From NCBI GenBank assembly GCA_910588325.1, contig CAJUPP010000007.1, forward strand, positions 15,101-79,100: a stretch of 64,000 bases of DNA, read 5' to 3'. Numbering within the stretch: position 1 is the stretch's first letter; every line of letters starts with the position of its first letter. Positions 44,099 through 52,720 of this stretch are shown in pieces. Under the pieces are notes generated by a model that did not search any database, had not been told where the DNA came from, and saw only the letters and a program-made list of their open reading frames with translations. The translations under genes and the position numbers were made by a program. Origin of the DNA: an uncultured Hungatella sp. GTDB taxonomy: Bacteria > Bacillota > Clostridia > Lachnospirales > Lachnospiraceae.

Positions 44099-44278
44099 TT
44101 GACCCCAGAGCATGTCTGAAAATTCATTCCCGGCAGCTGCACGCCCCACTCCGCGGTATATTTGGCCCAAATTCACTTAACGTAGCCCACTACGCCGCGT
44201 TCATTTGGGCCAAACCTCCCACGAAGTGGAACGCACAGCTGCCGGAAAGCAATTTTCAGACATGCTCTGGGAAGTCAA
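44099..44278. repeat. 180-bp palindromic repeat element in the PTS EIIC leader
   Basis: Nearly the whole stretch is one inverted repeat centred near 44188. Perfectly matching blocks include CCAGAGCATGTCTGAAAATT on the outside, CCGGCAGCTG in the middle and TTTGGCCCAAAT on the inside; a TTGAC/GTCAA pair lies just beyond the ends. Many of the mismatches become G-U pairs in the minus-strand RNA, which therefore folds better than the plus-strand one. Its GC content is higher than its surroundings. It looks like a non-coding mobile palindromic repeat (REP or MITE-like). Confidence 0.8.
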
Positions 44279-44328
44279 ATGTGTGTATATCCCCAAACTA
44301 TATCCGGTATCAGAAAGGAAATTCTCAC

Positions 44329-45351
44329 ATGAAATCCGCAGGCATCAAACATTTTCTTGAACGAAAGGGTGTACATATCACCGTCAAAACCTATCTCATC
44401 GACGCTATGGGGGCCATGGCCTTCGGCCTCTTTGCCTCTCTTCTCATCGGAACCATCTTCGGCACTCTGGGCGAAAAAACCAACATCCAGATTTTTAACA
44501 CCATCGCAGAATATGCCAAAAGCGCCACTGGCGCCGCTTTGGGCGTTTCCATTGCCTATGCATTAAAGGCGCCGCAGCTGGTACTGTTTTCCGCTGCCAC
44601 CGTAGGTATCGCCGGAAATGCCCTTGGAGGCCCTGTGGGGGCCCTGGTATCCTCAGTCGTTGCCACAGAACTTGGGAAGATTGTCTCTAAGGAAACCCGG
44701 GTAGATATTCTGGTTACTCCCGGAGTCACCATTATCTCCGGAGTTTTCATTGCCCAGTTTGCCGGTCCCGGAGTGTCCGCATTCATGACCGCTTTCGGCA
44801 GTCTGGTAAAAACCGCTACGGAACTGCAGCCGTTTTTTATGGGAATTCTGGTATCGGCCCTCATCGGCATTGCCCTGACTCTCCCCATCAGCAGCGCAGC
44901 CATCTGCATTATGCTGAGCCTGGACGGACTGGCCGGAGGAGCGGCCACTGCAGGCTGTTGCGCCCAGATGATTGGCTTTGCAGTCTTAAGCTTCCGTGAA
45001 AACGGTGTAGGCGGTGTTTTGGCCCAAGGCCTGGGAACCTCCATGCTTCAGATGGGCAACATTGTAAAAAATCCCAAAACCTGGATTCCTCCTACCCTGG
45101 CCTCCATGGTTACCGGCCCTGTAGCCACCATGGTCTTTCATCTGGAGAATATTCCCGCCGGTTCCGGCATGGGGACCTGCGGATTCGTAGGTCCAATCGG
45201 AATCTATACGGCCATGGGAGGCGGTGTTACTATGTGGCTTGGAATCCTTTTTGTCTGTTTTGTACTTCCTGCCGTTTTAACCTGGATATTTGGAGAGATG
45301 CTGCGCAAAGCAAGCTGGATAAAAGAAGGAGATCTGAAGCTGGATCTGTAA
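44329..45351 (+). CDS. PTS EIIC-like membrane transporter (PTS_EIIC_2 family)
   Basis: 340 aa with about nine membrane helices. Gly/Ala-rich segments such as LVTPGVTIISGVFIAQFAGP and AGGAATAGCCAQMIGFAV and the GMGTCGFVGPIGIY segment match stand-alone PTS_EIIC_2 proteins. No EIIA or EIIB domain is present, in the protein or nearby, so transport may not be PTS-coupled; the substrate is unknown. Start at 44329 follows AAGGA at 9 bases; the frame is open further back through the palindromic repeat but that is not coding-like. Confidence 0.82.
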   Translation: MKSAGIKHFLERKGVHITVKTYLIDAMGAMAFGLFASLLIGTIFGTLGEKTNIQIFNTIAEYAKSATGAALGVSIAYALKAPQLVLFSAATVGIAGNALGGPVGALVSSVVATELGKIVSKETRVDILVTPGVTIISGVFIAQFAGPGVSAFMTAFGSLVKTATELQPFFMGILVSALIGIALTLPISSAAICIMLSLDGLAGGAATAGCCAQMIGFAVLSFRENGVGGVLAQGLGTSMLQMGNIVKNPKTWIPPTLASMVTGPVATMVFHLENIPAGSGMGTCGFVGPIGIYTAMGGGVTMWLGILFVCFVLPAVLTWIFGEMLRKASWIKEGDLKLDL

Positions 45352-45482
45352 CTGCGGGGACATCCGTCTCTCAATCGAGCGTACCGCTTTACGAAAACAA
45401 AAGATTTTCCTGGAATCCGTGTATGGGCAAAGCCTCTCTCGTCATATACTTGAAACAAATCTTCCATCATAAAGGATTTCCC

Positions 45483-46343
45483 ATGCTATCTTTTTCCGAT
45501 CTTTTTAAAGGTGTTCTCGTGGGAGTAGCCAACATTCTGCCTGGCGTCAGCGGCAGTGCGCTGGCTGTCTCCATGGGAATCTACGGTCAGATCATTCATG
45601 CCATGACAGACTTTCCCAAACATCCGAAAAAAAGCCTTCAGACCCTGCTGCCCTATATCATCGGGGCATTGTGCGGCGTCATCGGCCTTTCCTTTACAAT
45701 CGAATATCTGTTTTCCCATTATCCTCTGCATACCAGCCTGCTGTTTATGGGACTGATTCTGGGAGGGGTTCCTTCTATTTTTTCCCGGGCTGTAAAAAAT
45801 GGGCCCACCGGCTCCTGCATCAGCGTATGTGCCGCTGCCTTTCTTCTGGTCACCCTCCTGTCCGGGGCAGACCCTTCCGGCTCCCAGCCGGTAAGTCTGA
45901 CACCATCCCTGTCCTGCGGCCTGAAACTGTTTCCCTTAGGGATCCTGGGGGCTGCCACCATGATTATCCCTGGTATCAGCGGTTCCATGATTCTTATGAT
46001 GATGGGATACTATCAGCCGCTCCTCTCCCTGGTCAATGATTTCTTCAGAAATCTGGCTGTATTGAATCTCTCCTCTGCCTGGGCAGACTTTCGGATTCTG
46101 CTTCCCTTTGGGTTTGGAATTCTCATTGGCTTTTTTGTCTGCGCCAAGGTGCTTGATGCATTGATGTCTCATTTTGGCGCTCTTACATACTGCGGCATTC
46201 TGGGACTGGTCCTGTCCTCCCCCATTGCCATTCTTTTGGAAATACCAAAACAGTTTTTTACAATGCCTGGCATTGTAAGCGGCGTGTTACTTTTTTCCGC
46301 CTCCCTCATCTTTACCTGCTGGTACTCTGAAAAAGGTACCTAA
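45483..46343 (+). CDS. DUF368 protein, polyprenyl-phosphate flippase-like (PopT type)
   Basis: 286 aa with about eight membrane helices and an internal repeat of VANILPGVSGSALAVSMGIY and ATMIIPGISGSMILMMMGYY-type segments. DUF368 proteins have been shown to return undecaprenyl phosphate across the membrane for reuse in wall and capsule synthesis, which fits the neighbouring polysaccharide biology. Start at 45483 after AAAGGA; the frame is open 83 codons further upstream but without a ribosome site. The 3' end overlaps the convergent transporter gene by 57 bases. Confidence 0.88.
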   Translation: MLSFSDLFKGVLVGVANILPGVSGSALAVSMGIYGQIIHAMTDFPKHPKKSLQTLLPYIIGALCGVIGLSFTIEYLFSHYPLHTSLLFMGLILGGVPSIFSRAVKNGPTGSCISVCAAAFLLVTLLSGADPSGSQPVSLTPSLSCGLKLFPLGILGAATMIIPGISGSMILMMMGYYQPLLSLVNDFFRNLAVLNLSSAWADFRILLPFGFGILIGFFVCAKVLDALMSHFGALTYCGILGLVLSSPIAILLEIPKQFFTMPGIVSGVLLFSASLIFTCWYSEKGT

Positions 46344-47291
46344 AGGTGCTTTCATCGGAACCTGAGCCAGAAGAATCGCACAGAACACCAGTACACAGCC
46401 AAACAGCTCTTTCAGAGATAATTTCTGCCCCAGAATCACCCATCCGGCCAGAAGGGAAAATGCGGACTCCAGGCTTAAAATCAATGCCGCAACCGTAGGG
46501 TCCGTATTTTTCTGCCCCACCACCTGAAGGGTATACGCCACACCGCAGGACATTACACCTGCATAGCCAATGGGCAGCCATGCCTTCAGAATTGAAGACA
46601 AAGACGGCTGTTCCGTGAACATCATAGCCAGAAAAGCCAAAACCCCTGCCGTGAAAAACTGAACACAGGAAATAAAAACCCCGTCCGTCTTTGGCGAAAA
46701 ATAATCGATAACTAAAATATGGAAGGAAAACGCGATGGCGCCGAAAAACAGATACAGATCTCCCTTTCCCACATGAAATCCTTCGGTCATGCACAGCAAA
46801 TACATGCCTATAGTAGCAATCACGACACTGATCCACACAGTCCATCCCACCTTCTTCTTCACAAAGATTCCCAGGACAGGCACAATGACAATGTAAAGGG
46901 CCGTAATAAAGCCTGCCTTTCCCACAGTGGTGTGCATAATCCCCAGTTGCTGGAGAGAACTGCCTGCAAACAGGGCGATTCCGCAGCAGATGCCGCCTGT
47001 GATCCCGATCCTGTTGCTGTTTTTTTGCTGCTTTCTTTTTTGAGAAGCGCTGTGCCTGCCTCCCTGAAATAAAGCCTTCAGACGCCCGGCGTCCCTGAAT
47101 TGATGACGCCTAATCGGCGGCAGACTTTTTAAGTAAATACAGGGAATCAGAACCACACCGCCAATCAAAAAACGGACGGCATTAAAGGTAAAAGGCCCTA
47201 CATACTCCATGCCTACACTTTGCGCCACAAAAGCGACGCCCCAGATAAATGCTGCCAAACCCAGCATGAGATTGCTGTACATTCTCTTCAT
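46287..47291 (-). CDS. DMT-superfamily transporter (EamA family)
   Basis: 334 aa, ten membrane helices in two EamA repeats; the start AAFIWGVAFVAQSVGMEYVGP and the second-half GYAGVMSCGVAYTLQVVGQK are typical. An unusual 35-residue basic loop (about residues 66-100, with GRHSASQKRKQQKN) separates helices 2 and 3. It probably exports a small metabolite. The C-terminus overlaps the DUF368 gene on the other strand by 57 bases. Confidence 0.9.
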   Translation of the reverse strand: MKRMYSNLMLGLAAFIWGVAFVAQSVGMEYVGPFTFNAVRFLIGGVVLIPCIYLKSLPPIRRHQFRDAGRLKALFQGGRHSASQKRKQQKNSNRIGITGGICCGIALFAGSSLQQLGIMHTTVGKAGFITALYIVIVPVLGIFVKKKVGWTVWISVVIATIGMYLLCMTEGFHVGKGDLYLFFGAIAFSFHILVIDYFSPKTDGVFISCVQFFTAGVLAFLAMMFTEQPSLSSILKAWLPIGYAGVMSCGVAYTLQVVGQKNTDPTVAALILSLESAFSLLAGWVILGQKLSLKELFGCVLVFCAILLAQVPMKAPLGTFFRVPAGKDEGGGKK

Positions 47292-47300
47292 CGTATTTTC

Positions 47301-48389
47301 CTAGTCTCCCATCATATATTGTTCAAACCCAGAACTGTACTCTTCCCTTCCGTCCGGATAAATCCACATGGCCTCTACGCCGTCCACAGACTCAACAAAG
47401 CTTTTTCCCTCTTTCGGCTCCATATTAAACACCGCCGTGGACAGGCAGTCTGCCAGACCGGAATCCTGACACAAAATGGATACGGATGCATACATGTCCC
47501 ACGGCATAAGCAGGTCAGGATGAATGATATGATGATATTTCTTCCCGCCTACCGTATAGAACCTCTGATACACCCCGCTGGTTACCAGCGACATGTCCTG
47601 AATTCCCAGTCGGTGAAGGTAAGTCTGGCTGCTTTCCAGATCCGGATTCTGGATTCCTACCACCCACATTCCATCCGGCCTGGAGCCAATGGCCCTTACA
47701 TTTCCTCCTACACTGATCATGGCGTTTCCAAGCCCGTCTTCCTCCAGCTTTCGGCATACCATCTCCGTGGCATACCCCTTTCCCACAGAACCCACATCCA
47801 GGCTCATCTCAGGATCTTCCAAATATACTGTAGAATGTTCCCTGTCAATCTTCACCTTCGTGATATCCGTATGCCTGGCTGCTTCCTTAAGTTCCTCCTC
47901 CGTAGGAAGCTTGGCCTGTCCCGAATCATTGCTTCCCGCCTCCCGGTATTCATGCCAAAGGGAAAGTATGCTTCCCATGGCGATATTAATCCGTCCGTCT
48001 GTCTTCTGGTACATCTCTATGGCTTCTTCCAGCATATCAATAATCTTTTCATCTACCTGAACCGGCATGATTCCTGCATTGTCATTGATGGTTTTTATAT
48101 TGGAAATTCCCGGATAATCTGTATAAATGTCATAAAGCTGATGATACACATTAAGCTCATTATGAAAGCTTTCCGCATAAGCCCTAAAGGTTTCCTCATC
48201 CTTTGTGTATGCGATAATGCTGGTAACCGTATCAAACATTCCAAAAAACTGGGCATCATATCTGGTAAGTTTTGATTTTCCCCCTGGCTTCCCTCCGCCA
48301 AGGCTGCATCCTGCCAAAACAAAGCTGATTCCCAAAATTAAGATCCCTGACATCCATAACTTTCTATTCCATGAATGTATATTTTTCAC
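47301..48389 (-). CDS. apbE: FAD:protein FMN transferase lipoprotein (ApbE/Ftp)
   Basis: 362 aa with a GTG start at 48389 behind GAGG at 8 bases. A signal peptide with lipobox VLAGC (Cys28) anchors it outside the cytoplasmic membrane. Ftp motifs: FFGMFDTVTSI, the DGRINIAMGSI region, and DVGSVGKGYATE, then ISVGGNVRAIG. It attaches FMN to Thr in Dxx(S/T)GAT sites of extracellular or membrane proteins using FAD. Targets with that motif in this window are RnfG, RnfD and the double FMN-binding protein at 51.7 kb. A weak promoter (TTGCAT, 16 bp, TAAAAT) lies at 48436-48463. Confidence 0.92.
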   Translation of the reverse strand: MKNIHSWNRKLWMSGILILGISFVLAGCSLGGGKPGGKSKLTRYDAQFFGMFDTVTSIIAYTKDEETFRAYAESFHNELNVYHQLYDIYTDYPGISNIKTINDNAGIMPVQVDEKIIDMLEEAIEMYQKTDGRINIAMGSILSLWHEYREAGSNDSGQAKLPTEEELKEAARHTDITKVKIDREHSTVYLEDPEMSLDVGSVGKGYATEMVCRKLEEDGLGNAMISVGGNVRAIGSRPDGMWVVGIQNPDLESSQTYLHRLGIQDMSLVTSGVYQRFYTVGGKKYHHIIHPDLLMPWDMYASVSILCQDSGLADCLSTAVFNMEPKEGKSFVESVDGVEAMWIYPDGREEYSSGFEQYMMGD

Positions 48390-48607
48390 CTGTACTTCCT
48401 CTTTCCGCCATAAAATAATTCTTATCTTCTGAACCATTTTAACATAAAAATTAAATGATGCAAGCAAAAAATGCCTTATTGGCTGATCTGCAGCTCATTC
48501 GCAGTTGGAGGTATCATACTTTCTATACATATTTCATATATTATCCCTGTAGGTAAAGACAGATTACAAACGATTTTATAAATTTTCTTAACATTCTCTA
48601 AATCCCC

Positions 48608-48636
48608 TTGCTGTCTGCCTTTGAGTGTGCTATAAT
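48608..48636 (+). promoter_or_regulatory. Promoter of the PAP2-family gene
   Basis: TTGCTG (48608-48613), 17-bp spacer, TATAAT (48631-48636), 55 bases before the start codon. Confidence 0.6.
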
Positions 48637-48690
48637 CCGGAAAGTTACAAATAAAGATTTTTGATTGTCTAGAAATTTCAGAGGTGCTTT

Positions 48691-49350
48691 ATGAAACAAT
48701 TGCTGCAGAAATATAGGCATGCATGGATTCTGCTTTACGGTTTTATCTATCTTCCATGGTTTTTATACCTGGAGAAACATGTAACCCGTGATTATTATGT
48801 GCTTCATACCAAGCTGGATGACCTGATTCCCTTCAGTGAATACTTCATCATTCCATACTTTTTATGGTTTTTGTACGTGAGTGCTGCCATCCTCTTTTTC
48901 TTCTTTAAAGACCGTCAGGACTATTACCGCCTGTGCGTATATTTATTTACGGGTATGACCTTAAGCCTGATTATCTGTACAGTCTTTCACAACGGTACGG
49001 ACTTAAGGCCAACAGTAGACCCGGAGAAAAACATTTTTTCATGGATGGTATGGAAGCTTCATCAGGCTGACACTTCCACAAACATTTTTCCTAGTGTCCA
49101 TGTGTTTAACTCCATCGTGGTCCACGTGTCTGTTATGAAAAGCGAACACTTTAAGAACCGCCGTTTTGTGCGTACGTTTTCCCTTGTACTTGCTTTTTCT
49201 ATCTGCATGTCCACCGTAGTTTTGAAACAGCATTCCATTGTGGATGTGATGGGCAGCATACTGATGGCATATGGGTTATATCCTGTGATCTACGGACATC
49301 AGTACGTCAGGGAGCAGGGAAAAGCTTTTACATTGAGGCGCAGCGCATAG
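48691..49350 (+). CDS. PAP2-family membrane phosphatase-like protein
   Basis: 219 aa with five or six membrane helices. PAP2 catalytic elements: NIFPSVHVFNSIV (the SxH motif) and KQHSIVDVMGS (the second His and Asp). The first KxxxxxxRP motif is only loosely matched by TDLRPTVDP. It likely dephosphorylates a lipid phosphate outside the membrane or is an inositol-phosphorylceramide-synthase-like variant. AGAGGTG precedes the ATG. It is monocistronic with its own promoter and terminator. Confidence 0.85.
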   Translation: MKQLLQKYRHAWILLYGFIYLPWFLYLEKHVTRDYYVLHTKLDDLIPFSEYFIIPYFLWFLYVSAAILFFFFKDRQDYYRLCVYLFTGMTLSLIICTVFHNGTDLRPTVDPEKNIFSWMVWKLHQADTSTNIFPSVHVFNSIVVHVSVMKSEHFKNRRFVRTFSLVLAFSICMSTVVLKQHSIVDVMGSILMAYGLYPVIYGHQYVREQGKAFTLRRSA

Positions 49351-49359
49351 ATAGATAAC

Positions 49360-49407
49360 AAAACTGCTGTCATAACAGCGAATCCAAATGTTATGACAGC
49401 AGTTTTT
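49360..49407. terminator. Bidirectional terminator between the PAP2 gene and galT
   Basis: AAAACTGCTGTCATAACA and TGTTATGACAGCAGTTTT form a perfect 18-bp stem with an 11-base loop, with A and T runs on both sides. Confidence 0.9.
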
Positions 49408-49431
49408 GCGATCCTTTCTTTCTCTCAATTC

Positions 49432-50964
49432 TCAATCCTTTACAGAAACATCCTGCTCTACCCGCTCAAATCCCACACTGCCTAAAAATTTCTCAAAAGC
49501 AGTTCTTCCTTCTTTTGTACACTTATAAACTCCGGCATCCTCCAAAACTTTTTCAAATACCAGGCCTACTTCTCTCTTTAAAATATCCTGTACATTTTCC
49601 GGCGTGATGCTGTCATACTTAGGCAAAAATTCGTTTACCCACTCTTTATGCTTGGCAATGGATTCGTTGGAAGCAATCTCTTTTCCCTCTGTAATATACT
49701 CTCCCAAAAGAGCCAGCTCTTCCTTCAGCCTGGAGGGCAGCACTGCCAGGCCCATAACCTCAATCAAGCCGATATTCTCTTTCTTAATATGATGCAGTTC
49801 CTGATGAGGATGATAGACGCCCAAGGGAAATTCCTCTGTGGTAATATTATTTCTCAAAACCAGGTCCAACTCAAAATATTCCCCGTTCTTTCTGGCAATA
49901 GGCGTAATGGTATTGTGAGGCTCGCCATCTGTCTCTGCAAAGACAAATGCCTCCGCGTCCGTATACCCACGCCATGCGTCCAGCACCTCTGTCCCCAGCT
50001 CAATCAGCCTGTCAGAGTCCTTTCCTCTCAGACGCAGTACAGACATGGGCCAGTACACAATCCCTGCTTCCACATCCTCAAAGCCCTTCTTCACAAATTT
50101 CCGTTCCATGGCCGCCTTTGCCATAGCAAAAGTATAATGGCCGCCCTGGAAATGGTCATGACTCAAGATGGATCCTCCTACAATCGGAAGATCCGCATTG
50201 GACCCCAGGAAGTAGTGAGGGAACAGTTTTACAAAATCAAACAGTTTTACAAATGTGTTCTTCTCAATTTTCATCGGCACATGCTGTCCGTTAAAAACAA
50301 TACAGTGCTCATTGTAGTATACGTACGGAGAATACTGGAATCCCCACTGGCTGTCATTAACCATAATCGGAATAATCCTGTGATTGTTCCTGGCAGGATG
50401 GCCCACACGGCCTGCATACCCTACATTCTCCATACACAAAAGACATTTGGGATAGCCGCTTTGCTTTGCCAGTTTTGCCGCTGCAATGGCTTTGGGATCC
50501 TTCTCCGGCTTCGATAAATTCACTGTAATATCCAAATCCCCATATTTGGTATCTGCAGTCCACTTCATATCCCTGCACACACGGTAACGGCGGATATAAT
50601 CCGAATCCTGACTTAATTTATAAAAATATTCTGTAGCCTCCACAGGAGAAGCCTGGTAGTGGTTCCAGAATTCCTTAATCACCTGGCTTGGCCGTGGCAT
50701 CAGGCAGTTCATCAGCCTGGTATCAAATAAATCCCGAAAGGTAATACTGTCCTCTGGCAATACTCCTGTCTCGCAGGCATAATCCAGCAGTTCCTTTAAC
50801 ACTGCCTCCAGTTCCACCGGTTCATCCTTCCACTCCGGTTCTTCATACTCATCCAGCTTCAATACATCCAAAATCTGATTGGTGGCATAGATCCTGTCAT
50901 CCTCTGTAATCAGTCCCATATCAAGACCATATTGTACCAGCTTCCTGATTGCCTGGTAAATCAT
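49432..50964 (-). CDS. galT: UDP-glucose--hexose-1-phosphate uridylyltransferase, class II
   Basis: 510 aa, the size of the Firmicute class II enzyme. Motifs include YPKCLLCMENVGYAGR, the HDHFQGGHY active-site-like His block and the FAETDGEPHNTITPIAR segment. It converts galactose-1-phosphate and UDP-glucose to glucose-1-phosphate and UDP-galactose in the Leloir pathway and so also supplies UDP-galactose to surface polysaccharide. GGGGGAA precedes the ATG. No galK or galE is adjacent. The gene follows the Gx transporter on the same strand (73-bp gap). Confidence 0.94.
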   Translation of the reverse strand: MIYQAIRKLVQYGLDMGLITEDDRIYATNQILDVLKLDEYEEPEWKDEPVELEAVLKELLDYACETGVLPEDSITFRDLFDTRLMNCLMPRPSQVIKEFWNHYQASPVEATEYFYKLSQDSDYIRRYRVCRDMKWTADTKYGDLDITVNLSKPEKDPKAIAAAKLAKQSGYPKCLLCMENVGYAGRVGHPARNNHRIIPIMVNDSQWGFQYSPYVYYNEHCIVFNGQHVPMKIEKNTFVKLFDFVKLFPHYFLGSNADLPIVGGSILSHDHFQGGHYTFAMAKAAMERKFVKKGFEDVEAGIVYWPMSVLRLRGKDSDRLIELGTEVLDAWRGYTDAEAFVFAETDGEPHNTITPIARKNGEYFELDLVLRNNITTEEFPLGVYHPHQELHHIKKENIGLIEVMGLAVLPSRLKEELALLGEYITEGKEIASNESIAKHKEWVNEFLPKYDSITPENVQDILKREVGLVFEKVLEDAGVYKCTKEGRTAFEKFLGSVGFERVEQDVSVKD

Positions 50965-51037
50965 AATGATTCCCCCTTATTTATTATATGTACTCTATGA
51001 ATCGCTCCCATATCTGCCTGTGCAGGATAATTCTCTG

Positions 51038-51553
51038 TCACAAATTTTTTATAATATTCTGAACCCGTTCTGTCACCAGACCTCCCAAAAGCCCTATGAG
51101 GGCTCCGGCCACTACACCGGCAACCATGAGAAAGGGCAGATAATAAAAGACACCGGCTGTCTGGGTGATAAGAGCGGCCATGGTCAACTGACCGATATTG
51201 TGTCCGATACCGCCGATGATACTGACTCCAATCTGACTGAACCAGTTCAGCTTCCGAAACAGAATCATAAGAATCAGACTGATAATCCCCCCAGCCATAC
51301 TGTAGATCATGCTGGAGGCATTGCCAAAGGTAAACCCAACAAAAACAATCCGTACCAAAGATACTGCTATGGTTCCTTTTACCCCTATAGTATACAGCCC
51401 CACAATCACCACCAGATTCGCCAACCCCAGCTTCACTCCGGGAATTGGGATAGGAATTGGAACGATGGCCTCCACATAACTGAAAATACAAGCCAGCCCA
51501 ATCAGCATTCCATAGGTCGCCACCCATTTGGCCGCTGCTTTTCCTGAATTCAT
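51038..51553 (-). CDS. Gx transporter family membrane protein (heptaprenyl diphosphate synthase component I family)
   Basis: 171 aa with five membrane helices; IPIPGVKLGLANLVVIVGLY and FGNASSMIYSMAGGIISL are the family signature, resembling the S-components of vitamin importers. It is often encoded with FMN-binding and NusG-domain-II proteins and ApbE in anaerobic Firmicutes, and is suspected to move an isoprenoid- or quinone-related molecule; function unproven. AGGAGG lies 4 bases before the ATG. The double FMN-binding protein gene is just upstream. Confidence 0.85.
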   Translation of the reverse strand: MNSGKAAAKWVATYGMLIGLACIFSYVEAIVPIPIPIPGVKLGLANLVVIVGLYTIGVKGTIAVSLVRIVFVGFTFGNASSMIYSMAGGIISLILMILFRKLNWFSQIGVSIIGGIGHNIGQLTMAALITQTAGVFYYLPFLMVAGVVAGALIGLLGGLVTERVQNIIKNL

Positions 51554-51625
51554 AAATCCTCCTTATGTTCCCGCCCCTCACCGGCCTTCCTTAAATTCTT
51601 CACATTTTCTTTCATAGAAGGTAAA

Positions 51626-51660
51626 GCAAAAAGAAGGTGCTGACTATTCGACAACACCCT
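51626..51660 (-). terminator. Terminator or attenuator after the FMN-binding protein gene
   Basis: On the minus strand AGGGTGTTG pairs with CAGCACCTT (9 bp, two G-T pairs) followed by CTTTTTG. It lies between the FMN-binding gene and the Gx transporter gene. Confidence 0.6.
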
Positions 51661-51667
51661 CCCTGGG

Positions 51668-52396
51668 TTACTGTGCCTGGTCTAAAGCAGCCTGCACTGC
51701 ATCTTTGGCTCCATTGCTGGTAAGCGTACAACCGGAAACGCCATCAACATCTGCGGACTGAGCGCTGGTAAACTGCTCTGGAAGCTTTTTCAGAGCCTCT
51801 CCTCCTAACTCCGGTGTCTCACTGTCACCTGTCAGCTCTACGGAATCAATTCCGGAATCTGTAATCACTACTACGGCCCTAATCTCTCCGCCAAAGCCCT
51901 CTCCGGTACCTTCGTAAACTCCCGGTTCATAAGACACATCCGATGCAGCCTTTGGCGCTGCCTCCTCTTGTGTCTCTTCTGTCTTGGCAACCTCAATCAC
52001 ATCAATCTTTCCTGATGCCTGGTCAAGTGCCTGTCCCACAGCCTCCATGGCCGCATTGCTGGAAATCGTAGCCCCCGCCACGGCATCTACTCTGGAAGTT
52101 CCTGCTTCCACAAACGCCGGTCCTAATTTTTCCAGGGCAGCCCCGCCCAGTTCCGGTGTCTCACTGTCACCCTTTAATTCTACGGACTCGATTCCAGAAG
52201 AGGATACGGTCACCGTAGCCGTCACCATACCACCAAATCCCTGGGCAGTTCCCGTGTAGGTGCCTGCCTCATAGCTTATGTTTCCTGCCGCAATACTGTC
52301 AATAGCTTTATATAAAGGTTCGGATCCCAAAACCGTACCCACCGCCAAAACCAGCATCACTCCTAACCCCACATATCCTTTTTCTTTCTGTGTCAT
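51668..52396 (-). CDS. Surface-anchored protein with two FMN-binding domains
   Basis: 242 aa. After an N-terminal membrane anchor or signal (residues 8-25) come two RnfG-type FMN-binding domains, about 41-128 and 155-240, which are clear repeats of each other (both contain GDSETPELGG). The flavinylation motifs are DAVAGAT (Thr110) and DGVSGCT (Thr224; Cys replaces Ala). An acidic linker (EETQEEAAPKA) joins them. ApbE in this window would attach FMN. The layout resembles extracellular electron carriers such as PplA, although no lipobox is seen. It could carry electrons between Rnf or another membrane reductase and an outside acceptor. AGGAGCGGG precedes the ATG. Confidence 0.87.
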   Translation of the reverse strand: MTQKEKGYVGLGVMLVLAVGTVLGSEPLYKAIDSIAAGNISYEAGTYTGTAQGFGGMVTATVTVSSSGIESVELKGDSETPELGGAALEKLGPAFVEAGTSRVDAVAGATISSNAAMEAVGQALDQASGKIDVIEVAKTEETQEEAAPKAASDVSYEPGVYEGTGEGFGGEIRAVVVITDSGIDSVELTGDSETPELGGEALKKLPEQFTSAQSADVDGVSGCTLTSNGAKDAVQAALDQAQ

Positions 52397-52670
52397 ATGT
52401 TCCCGCTCCTTCTATTTATTGTACAAATTCTAGATTTTATTTTAACACATTACTCCCTGTACTTCAATCTCTATTTTCTGCTAAATCAATGCCAATCGGA
52501 TCTGTTCCATCATACGGGATACAAACATTGCCTCACAAAATGTCGCCCTTCGAAACGGAATGACAAAAAGCGGCGACACATGGGTCAAGCATTACAGAGG
52601 CGTGGATATGCCCCATTATCTGTTTTCCGCTCAGAGAATGTAGATATCGTTTCCTCTTCCATAAGTTCAC
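52397..52670. other. Intergenic stretch upstream of the FMN-binding gene
   Basis: No gene-like frame. The part next to the FMN gene is AT-rich and must hold its promoter, though no strong match was found; the left half (52540-52650) has GC-rich unexplained sequence. Confidence 0.4.
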
Positions 52671-52716
52671 AAAAAAGGACAGGCTGCCGCAGAATTTACA
52701 GCAGACCCATCCTTTT
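52671..52716 (-). terminator. Terminator after the DUF5722 gene
   Basis: On the minus strand AAAAGGA/TCCTTTT with an inner CTGC/GCAG stem, followed by six T. The stop codon of the gene is at 52721. Confidence 0.75.
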
Positions 52717-52720
52717 CTTC

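Noticed and set aside
47220..48275. Plus-strand 351-codon frame opposite apbE
   Set aside because: Antisense shadow; no ribosome site, no recognisable domain.
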